Assembly: GCA_016296065.1 (NCBI GenBank)
Contig: JAEDKA010000056.1
Span: 1 to 24,658 of the forward strand
DNA: 24,658 bases
Direction of reading: 5' to 3'
Source: Kiritimatiellia bacterium
Lineage (GTDB): Bacteria > Verrucomicrobiota > Kiritimatiellia > RFP12 > UBA1067
In this document: piece after piece, positions 7,922-15,000 of the stretch
Layout: every line of letters begins with the position of its first letter
Numbering within the stretch: the stretch's first letter is position 1
Translations under genes and position numbers: made by a program
The notes under the pieces: generated by a model
What the model saw: the letters and a program-made list of their open reading frames with translations, nothing else
Databases searched by the model: none
What the model was told of the DNA's origin: nothing

Positions 7922-9382
7922 TCAGCGGGCGAGAATGATAAGCCCGCGCTTGGTATTCGTACGTCCGACGGCCTCGATCTCGCCGACGTAGCTTCCGAGC
8001 GCGTTGACATTCCCGAACACAATTTTGATTCCGGCAACGTTCTCCGCAAGGACGCCCGTCTCGATTTCGGAAAGGGTCGCGCAGATGAGGACGCCAGAGC
8101 TCCTGCCGGCGATGTCGGAAAATGCCGGGGCGTCCAGCGGAGTCCACTCGTCCGAACCCGCAGTCTTCACGGAAACCGAGACGACCGCGAGTTTGGAGTA
8201 GGCGGGACCGGCGAGATAGGCCGCCGAAAGCCGGAGACTCTCAAGCGTGATCGCATTGTCGAGCGTCCACTCCATCGTGCATCCGTTTTGGAAGCCGTAG
8301 ATATAGGCCGCGCCACCTGTTTTCGGCACGGCGCCGTCCGTCATCACGCTGGAATCGTCCGTCGCGTAATTCGTTCCGGCGATTGCGCCGGCGGTTTTGA
8401 CGCCGACGTTCCCGGCGAGGGCGTTGTCCGCTAGCGCCACCCAGTCGTCCGGCGCGATGTCTTCCGACGCCCACAGCATCGTCGACGCATCAGAGGCCAG
8501 CGTCGTGAAGTCGCCGCTTTGCACCGTTCCCCTGGATGTCGGGGCGTTGTTGGAGACCGAGAGCTCGTAGGCATAAGTCGTTCCCGCCGTCAAACCCAGA
8601 ATCTGGTGCTCGAACAAACCAGTTACGCCCTCGGCGATTTTCGTCGCCGCGCCGCCGTCGAGTGAAAGGTAGACATCGCACGCGGTCGCGTCCGTGCCAA
8701 CATCTGCGATTGCGCCGGAGACGGTTGCCTTGGTCTTCGCGGGGGCGATTGCAAACGAACCAATGACCGGGCCCGTCGCACCGGCGACCCCAACGGCTTC
8801 GATTTCGCCGCAGTAGCCCGCAATGCCGTAGGGTGCCCCGAACGTCACGCGCAGGGCACCAACGGCCTCGGCCAGCGGCTTGCCAGCCTCGTCAGAAAGG
8901 ATCAACGACTGGATTGCGTTCTGCCCATTGTCCGCATACTCGCCGATTGTTGCATTGAGTGCCGACCAAGCGGACGATCCGAACAGTTGAACTTCAACAG
9001 ATGAAACGCGCTGCCCCGAGTAATTCTGCCCCACTACTGGGTACCCGCAAGAAATGCGTATCTGTTCAAGCGTCTTCGGTGTTGAGAAGGTCCACGTTAC
9101 AGACGCTCCGTTCTGAAAACCGACTTCCTTTGCATGGACTTCAGAAGCAATCCCTACCTGCGGAACATTGCCGTCGGTCAACAGATTTGAATCGTTCGTC
9201 GAATAACTCGTGGCTATGGAGCCGCTGATTGTGCCGGTCTGTCCGGCAAGAAGGTTGTTGCCGAGAGCTGTCCATTCGGCCGGCGCGCACGAGGCAGTCG
9301 TCCACGTCGGTTCGGCATGGAGGGTCAGAGTAAAGGCGACCGCGAGAGCGGGCAGCAGTGAAGTCACAATCGTCTTGCTCAT
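7922..9382 (-). CDS. Secreted protein with two discoidin-like domains flanking an Fn3-like domain
   Basis: A 486-residue exported protein. A signal peptide of about 24 residues ends in LHA-E. Two discoidin (F5/8 type C)-like beta-sandwich domains follow at about 28-195 and 310-475. Each opens with a W…LGNNLLAG / ALADNALAG phrase, contains GFQNG…W-T-F/L-D/S, and closes with GEIEAVG. Between them is an Fn3-like domain (about 200-305, …AYELSVSNNAP…). The same modules occur in the 1597-residue esterase upstream, so the two share ancestry. Carbohydrate binding is a reasonable inference and no enzyme domain is seen. The tail is RGLIILAR. The ATG at 9382 is used because AAGGAG lies 8 bases upstream, and the in-frame GTG at 9391 overlaps that site. 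Confidence 0.83.
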   Translation of the reverse strand: MSKTIVTSLLPALAVAFTLTLHAEPTWTTASCAPAEWTALGNNLLAGQTGTISGSIATSYSTNDSNLLTDGNVPQVGIASEVHAKEVGFQNGASVTWTFSTPKTLEQIRISCGYPVVGQNYSGQRVSSVEVQLFGSSAWSALNATIGEYADNGQNAIQSLILSDEAGKPLAEAVGALRVTFGAPYGIAGYCGEIEAVGVAGATGPVIGSFAIAPAKTKATVSGAIADVGTDATACDVYLSLDGGAATKIAEGVTGLFEHQILGLTAGTTYAYELSVSNNAPTSRGTVQSGDFTTLASDASTMLWASEDIAPDDWVALADNALAGNVGVKTAGAIAGTNYATDDSSVMTDGAVPKTGGAAYIYGFQNGCTMEWTLDNAITLESLRLSAAYLAGPAYSKLAVVSVSVKTAGSDEWTPLDAPAFSDIAGRSSGVLICATLSEIETGVLAENVAGIKIVFGNVNALGSYVGEIEAVGRTNTKRGLIILAR

Positions 9383-9440
9383 TTTAATCACTCCTTTTTA
9401 AGGCATGACAGCATAGAGTTCGTGTTGTTTGTTCGCTTAA

Positions 9441-9487
9441 ATTATACACCCGCACACCAGTAGGAGAAAACCCCTCCAACTGGAGGG
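9441..9487 (-). promoter_or_regulatory. Promoter with 7-2-7 palindrome, discoidin-protein gene
   Basis: CCCTCCAACTGGAGGG is at 9472-9487 and TATAAT at 9446-9441 (minus strand), with 25 bases between. The ATG at 9382 lies about 58 bases downstream. The architecture is the same as at 7858-7903 and 16876-16922. Confidence 0.7.
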
Positions 9488-9495
9488 TATATGAT

Positions 9496-9532
9496 CTGGA
9501 CGGTTGCACAGGCATCGCGTGCAACCGTCCAG
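9496..9532. repeat. Perfect 13-bp inverted repeat
   Basis: CTGGACGGTTGCA (9496-9508) and TGCAACCGTCCAG (9520-9532) form a perfect 13-bp stem with an 11-base loop. It lies between the decayed gene fragment (9578-9811) and the promoter at 9441-9487. It could terminate readthrough from upstream on the minus strand, but no T-run follows in either direction. Confidence 0.6.
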
Positions 9533-9577
9533 CTTGGAGTTTTGGCTCTTCGGTACTTCGCCTATTCCGTGGTTACC

Positions 9578-9811
9578 TCACATATCCAGCGATGCCTTGA
9601 AGAAGCGGCAAGTGGATACCGGGACTTGATAGAGGCCGTCGCTGATTTTGGTTGTCGTCAGCGCGTTATATGTACCGTTGACTGTCTCGCTTAGTTCCAT
9701 GTCGCGCGGGAACTTCAGAAGCGACGTCGATGACATCTGGAAGTTTCCTTCAACCTGGCTTCCGACAAGGGCCGAAAGGTCCAATGTGCCGCCGATTACG
9801 GTACACTTGAC
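9578..9811 (-). pseudogene. Remnant of an esterase-like gene (C-terminal end only)
   Basis: The minus-strand translation (…GGTLDLSALVGSQ… to …CRFFKASLDM) closely matches the last part of the 1597-residue protein encoded at 12032-16825 (…GGTLDLSALAGSQ… to …CRFFKASLE). About 65 residues are missing between the DM-x-L and SETVNG segments. A 20-base stretch is identical between 9670-9689 and 12124-12143. No start codon or ribosome binding site is present, and a stop codon at 9841-9839 closes the frame upstream. The rest of the gene is gone, with an AbiE locus immediately upstream. Confidence 0.75.
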
Positions 9812-10029
9812 GAATACGCGCCGCGAAAGACAAGGGCATCATGCCCGGAATTCAAACATCCGACCGAAACCGGACTCTCCCCCTCCGCCTGGCGGGAGAG
9901 GGAATAGGGGCGGCTATGGCCGCGTATGGTGCAGGAAGTGACGCTTCACTCATGATAGCCACACTGTTTATTACCAATCTTCCGCAAAACCGCGAACAAC
10001 CCGTTTGGGTGGTTGGGGGGATGGCGGAC
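9812..10029. repeat. Intergenic spacer with a nested REP-like hairpin (9875-9900)
   Basis: No gene is seen. CTCTCCC (9875-9881) pairs with GGGAGAG (9894-9900), and inside it CCGCC-T-GGCGG (9885-9895) forms an alternative stem. Nested GC-rich hairpins like this are common extragenic palindromes. The spacer separates the gene remnant from the abiEii stop codon. Confidence 0.5.
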
Positions 10030-10860
10030 TTATCGGCTCGGCTTTTTGTCCAGTTCCGCCCGGTCGCGGTCGGTCATGAGACGATCGACGATCTTCGGCT
10101 TGATGTTTGCCCACGCCATGACGGGATCAAACTCGACGTCGGGACGCAGAAGCGCCGTCATTCCGATGCGATAGGACGGATCTGCAAGCTTGGCCTCTAC
10201 ATTGCTCACGTACTCTTTCCAGCTCGGCAGCTCTTCACCAAGCTCCGCCTTGTATCGCCGCCAGCATCTAAGCACCTTCTCGACATCCGGCTGTGCATGC
10301 TTGAAAACATAGTCCATGTCAAACAGGTCACGCGTCTTCTTTCGCCCATAGACGGCATTGAACTTCGTACCGAGCATCTCGTCGAATTGATAGGCGGTCA
10401 CATCGCACGAACCCGAGAACCAGGAACTTTCCACGGCAAACGGAACCTTGTGGAAGCCAAGCTCGGTAAAATGCTCGTTGCAGTTTATCTCGACCTTGAT
10501 TCGGCAGGGGATGGACTCTATTTCCGACAAATACCGCAGTTTCATGACGTGGTTGTACCGCTTGCCCTTCGCCTGCTGGTCGGGGACAAACGACAGCACT
10601 TCACGGAGGCGGTCGAGAATGGGACCCATGGGCTCTGGATTTATGAGAACAAGATCAATGTCCTCGCTGTATCTCGGCTGGGGCTTGACATAGAGCTTGT
10701 AAAGCGCCGTTCCTCCGCGCCAAGCCAGCCGCGAGGCAAGGAACGGGTCGGAGTAGATGGCGACAATGCACCTTGAAATCAAGAGATCCTGCTCGACATA
10801 CTGCATGGCAGTCCAAGGAAATTGCTGTCGCCATTCAAGAATATAAGGTTCTGATATCAT
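10030..10860 (-). CDS. abiEii: AbiEii-family nucleotidyltransferase toxin
   Basis: A 276-residue member of the AbiEii/AbiGii toxin family, the nucleotidyltransferase-fold toxin of type IV toxin-antitoxin systems that can act in phage abortive infection. Key residues: GGT at 49-51; S65, D67 and D69 in RYSEDIDLVL (metal-binding S-x-D-x-D); KVEIN with Glu124; and RKKTRDLFDMDYV at 173-185, matching the conserved R-x-K-x-R-D-x-x-D-L region. Length is normal for the family. Its ATG overlaps the antitoxin stop by four bases (ATGA, 10857-10860), so the pair is translationally coupled. The gene appears intact. Gene symbol by family. Confidence 0.9.
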   Translation of the reverse strand: MISEPYILEWRQQFPWTAMQYVEQDLLISRCIVAIYSDPFLASRLAWRGGTALYKLYVKPQPRYSEDIDLVLINPEPMGPILDRLREVLSFVPDQQAKGKRYNHVMKLRYLSEIESIPCRIKVEINCNEHFTELGFHKVPFAVESSWFSGSCDVTAYQFDEMLGTKFNAVYGRKKTRDLFDMDYVFKHAQPDVEKVLRCWRRYKAELGEELPSWKEYVSNVEAKLADPSYRIGMTALLRPDVEFDPVMAWANIKPKIVDRLMTDRDRAELDKKPSR

Positions 10861-11663
10861 AGTTCATCTGCCTCCACTTCTTCATTGACAATTACCTTCC
10901 ATTTGTTGCACACACGGCCCAAAGGCTTTTTTGCCGCAGGCTCAAGCAAAATCCATTCCATACGAGCACCATAATCATTGTATATCTCGTGCAGCAAGTC
11001 TGCTTTTTCTTTTTCGCCCAGGACCTCCTCTAGAATATATCCCGCTCTCTGCACAGTACTGCCAGTTACAACCGGAAAGACGCGTGACAAGGCCGACGTC
11101 GAGAAATCAATGCTCTCCGACAGTTCGGCAATGATCGTCGCCGCCATGCCAAGGCCTCCGACAAAATGCTTGTACTGCACAAGGTCCATCATCGTCAACT
11201 CCGGAGACGAATAGCGCACAATACCGCCTTCGCTGTTTCTCTCCAGAATCAATTCTTCCGGGATTTGCTTCCGATATATCCACGTCAGATATGGATTCTT
11301 CGCACGTGAATTGCTCATCCGAGGCAATACCGTCGTTACAAAGTCAATCTGAGCCTTCTGATGCGCGGCTCCAAAGAACTGCGCAGCCGAAAGAAGACTT
11401 AGATAATACGGCTTTTCGAGGTACTTAAACATTGCGTCAACATAATACAACGGCGGCACAACCCCAGTCTTCTTATACCGTGTCGGTACTGTAACGTAAA
11501 AGCCTCGATGCACGGAGACAATCAGACCCGAACGCGACAACCTATTCAACTCCGTACTAAGTGCGGGCTTAGAGTATGACGGCAACGCCAGCGCAACCTC
11601 GGCGTGAGAAAACGTCGAGTGCCCCGTGATTTCACGTTCATAAACCCATTCTCGTACGGTCAT
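10857..11663 (-). CDS. abiEi: AbiEi-family antitoxin / autorepressor
   Basis: A 268-residue protein with an N-terminal winged-helix region (about 1-65, containing HAEVALALPSYSKPALSTELNRL and RGFYVTVP), as in AbiEi antitoxins that bind their own promoter. The AbiEi C-terminal domain follows (YYLSLLSAAQFFGAAHQ, then YSSPELTMMDLVQY). It should neutralise the AbiEii product and repress the operon. The ATG at 11663 is preferred over the upstream in-frame ATG at 11723. The longer start would fall on or before the predicted transcription start, and TAGGAA lies about 7 bases before 11663. The region is visibly more AT-rich than its neighbours, consistent with acquisition by transfer. Confidence 0.87.
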   Translation of the reverse strand: MTVREWVYEREITGHSTFSHAEVALALPSYSKPALSTELNRLSRSGLIVSVHRGFYVTVPTRYKKTGVVPPLYYVDAMFKYLEKPYYLSLLSAAQFFGAAHQKAQIDFVTTVLPRMSNSRAKNPYLTWIYRKQIPEELILERNSEGGIVRYSSPELTMMDLVQYKHFVGGLGMAATIIAELSESIDFSTSALSRVFPVVTGSTVQRAGYILEEVLGEKEKADLLHEIYNDYGARMEWILLEPAAKKPLGRVCNKWKVIVNEEVEADEL

Positions 11664-11713
11664 TGTAGCGTTCCTAATCAATTTATGTACAGTTACGCAC
11701 CTAAAACAGCAGT

Positions 11714-11743
11714 ATTGTATCATATTCAGTCATACTAAGTCAA
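11714..11743 (-). promoter_or_regulatory. abiE promoter
   Basis: TTGACT (11743-11738), an 18-base spacer and TACAAT (11719-11714) with a TGA extension just upstream give a good sigma70-type promoter reading toward abiEi. It sets the 5' end of the transcript near 11707, which rules out the ATG at 11723. Confidence 0.7.
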
Positions 11744-11875
11744 CAAGCTCACGACCCAAAATCGTAAATCGCGATTCGTTAGAATAGTGTGCACCCGGTC
11801 GAAGAAGATGACCTTTTCCGACCATGCCCGTTCGTCAAGTACAGTGCACCGTGGTAAAATAGGAGCATGTGCAAC

Positions 11876-11983
11876 ATGTCACGAAAGTCTAAAGCCGAAT
11901 ACATAGGCGAAAAGCGCCGCGTCTCCACCCGTTCGGAAGCCGTGGCCATCGCCCTTCGCGACGGTTTACGCCAGAAGGTCTAG
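11876..11983 (+). CDS. Tiny frame resembling the end of a ribbon-helix-helix protein
   Basis: A 35-codon frame (MSRKSKAEYIGEKRR… then VSTRSEAVAIALRDGLRQ). The second part resembles the loop and second helix of ribbon-helix-helix antitoxins (S-R-S-E-A-h-x-x-A-L-R). The first strand and helix are short or missing. AGGAG (11861-11865) lies 10 bases before this ATG and only 1 base after the in-frame ATG at 11867. TAAAAT (11855-11860) with a TGG extension is immediately upstream. It may be a truncated antitoxin left in the rearranged patch, or a genuine small protein. Confidence 0.35.
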   Translation: MSRKSKAEYIGEKRRVSTRSEAVAIALRDGLRQKV

Positions 11984-12031
11984 CATCCGCCCGTCATGAC
12001 CAGGAACTGTCTGCTCAAGACATAATCTGCT

Positions 12032-15000
12032 TCACTCCAGCGACGCCTTGAAGAAACGGCAGTCCGACACCTGAACGCTGTACAGGCCGTCGGCGACTTT
12101 GGTCGTCACAAGAGCACTGTAAGTACCGTTGACTGTCTCGCTGCCGAGAATCGTGACCGTGCCGCTAGTTGAGGCCGTCACGCCAATCTCCACAGTATCC
12201 GGCTTGACGGCTATTCCTGTAATCGCGATTTCAGTCTGCCCGCCCCAGCTCGTTCCGTCCCATGTGTATGTGACGCCCCGGACGACAATCTGTTCGCCTA
12301 TCGGGTTCGACCCCATGTTGATCTTGGCAGTACACTCCGCGAGCGTCATGTCGCTAGGAAATTTCAGCACGGTCGATCCGTTCGTCCAGAACGAACCCGC
12401 GAACACCAACTGACTGCCGGCGAGGGCCGACAAATCCAAGGTGCCGCCCTGCACGTTCAACGAGGCTCCCGTGATCGTGAAACTGCCAGAAGGCTTTTGC
12501 GAATCGACCACCGTAACGGTTGCAGGCCACCATCCGCCCGTCACGTTCACGTTGCCGCCGCAAAGGTCAATCGTAAGCTCTTTGCCGACCGTTCCGGAAA
12601 TCTCCGCATCCTGACCGACGATAATCGTATCGCCGTTCTGCGCCGCGGCATAGACGTCCGCCCAGCTGTCGTAGCCCGTCTCGCCGATGTAGAACATCTT
12701 GTCGCCCGACGGCGGGTCCGGCGGGTCCGGCGGGTCCGGCGGTTCCGGCGGATCGTCGGGCTCTCTCCCGTCAAGCGCCGCGGCAAGTACGCCGCGGAAA
12801 TGCGGCGAGAGCCACGCCTCGTGGTATTCAGCCGAGGGATGTCCGAACGACGTCTCGCCAGGGACAATTGTCTCAGGGCAGTCGCGCGTGTAGCGCTGCG
12901 CGAAGGACCCCTCCTCCGTCGGATTGTCGGCAATGTGGTGGAAGTCGAGAGGATCGTCCGGATTCTCCGTCAGCCAGTCGTAGAACGCGACGCCACGATT
13001 GGCCGCGACGGCCCTGAGCGTCTCGTTCGCGAGCTGATGCGCCGAAGCGACGACGTTGTAGTAGTAAAGACTTCCGACAAGGACGAGCTTCGCGTTCGGC
13101 GCCTGCGCCTGGACTACGTCGATGGCCTTGTTCATGTAGGCCGCAAGAGTTTCCTTGCCGTCGTCGATGCTGTCGGTCGGCGTCCCGACGTCAGCGGCAG
13201 AGCGGGCCAGTCCCCAGTCGTTCACCGAGCCGAAGATCGTGACGACATCGACGTCGGACGGAAGCGGATTCGCCTGCAAGCGCTGGTAGAAGCACTTGCC
13301 GCCGTCGACGTTGTACTTGTTCTTGTAGCCAGTGCTGCCCACTCCGTTTGTGTAGACAAGCTGGATGCCAGTATCGGCGGCGACGAAGTTGTAGTAGTAG
13401 TTGCCGATTCCGGGGGCGAGCGTCGGGTCGGTCAGCGAATCGCCGATCACCGCCCACTTGTAGCCCGACCAGTCGGGATGCACTTCGTCGGTCGTCGTAA
13501 ACGTTCCGCTTGCCTCGCAGCCCATGACGGTCGCGGCATTGTTGGAGACGGAGAGCAGATAGCTGTAATTCGTGTTCAGCGAAAGTCCCTCGAGTTCGTA
13601 ATGAAAGGCTCCGGCGTTGCCAGAGTAAATCTTGACCGGCGCACCGAGATGATTGGCATCGGAACCGTACGCGAGATAGACGTCGCACGAACTCGCCGCG
13701 GTTCCGAGCGAAGCGATTGAGCCGGAGAACTCGGCGGACGTGCCCCACGGCTTGACCTTGAGGCCACTCAGCGCAGGCGGATAGGCGTCGCCGCCCGTCC
13801 TGCCAACGGCCTCGATTTCGGCATAGTAGTTTGCAAACGCCTCGACGGATCCGGAGACAAACTTCAGGGCGACCACGTCGAGGGCGAGATATCCGAGCCC
13901 TGGATCGCTTAGGGTCGCGTACTGCGCGCCCGCGGCAGAGTCGTTGCCGGACTTGGTGATGCTCACGCCGAGCGAGACCCATTCGGACGATCCGGAGGTC
14001 TGGACGAGTATGTCCTTGACACTGATGCCCGCATAGATCTTGGAAGACCAGAGAGACGAAAAGCGGATTTCCTCAAGCACCTTCGGCTCGCTGAAATTCC
14101 ACACGAGCTCCGCGTCAGGACAAAGCCCGACGATCTCCGTGGAAGCCGCAGTCGCAGACACCGCCCCGTCAGTCAGCTTCGAAAGGTCCTTGCTCGCCGC
14201 AAACGATATCTTGCTCATGTCCGTCGCAACGGTCGTCAAACCTGCGAGAATGTTGTTTTCCAGACCCGTCCAGGTGGACGGATCATAGTCGCCCGTCGTC
14301 CACGTGCGCGCGGATTCACCCGACGGAGGGTCGTCCGGTGGATCATCCGGCGGTGGATCATCCGGCGGCGGATCGTCGGGAATTTCGCCGCCCGGAGCGA
14401 TCGCCTCGATTTCGGCGTAGTAGTTCGCGACGGCGGACTCCGGCGCGCCGAACACGATCTTCAGGCCCGAGACGTTCTGCGCGAGATAACCGAGCTCCTC
14501 GTCCTCCAGCGTCGCCTCGAGCGACCCCGTCGTGATCGACGCGATGCCCGACTTGTGCGAGTCGGGCACGCCCAGCGCCGCCCAGTCGCCGCCCTGGAGG
14601 ACGTATACGTCCTTGACCGTGATGGCGTCGAAGGACGTCGTGGCCCAGCGCGTGGAGATGCGGATCTTCCCGATCGTCCTGGGCGAGGAGAATGTCCATA
14701 TGGCGGCCGCGTCCTCCTGAAACCCGACGACCTCCGTCTGCGAGCCGGCACCGGTGTTGCCCGAGATGTCCACGGGGATCCTGCCGTCGGTCAGCTTGGC
14801 CATGTCCTTGGAGCCGATGTACGAGAGATTCCCCGAGTACGAGGCGGTCGCGCCCGCGAGCAGGTTCTCCCCGAGCGGCGCCCACGCGGACGGCTCGTAG
14901 GCCCCGTTGGTCCACTGTGGATCCGGTTCCGGCGCCGGGGGCTCGCCGAGCGTGTAGGTCGCGAAGACGATGTCGCTCGGATCCTTGTTCGCGGCGAAGG

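Noticed and set aside
9496..9532. Intrinsic terminator
   Set aside because: The stem is perfect, but no T-run follows on either strand, so it is listed as an inverted repeat only.
11664..11723. Longer AbiEi start at 11723
   Set aside because: It overlaps the predicted -10 box (11719-11714) and lacks a ribosome binding site. The ATG at 11663 has one.
12711..12755. Possible CRISPR-like or regulatory tandem array
   Set aside because: The units are 9 bp with no spacers and lie in frame in a protein linker.
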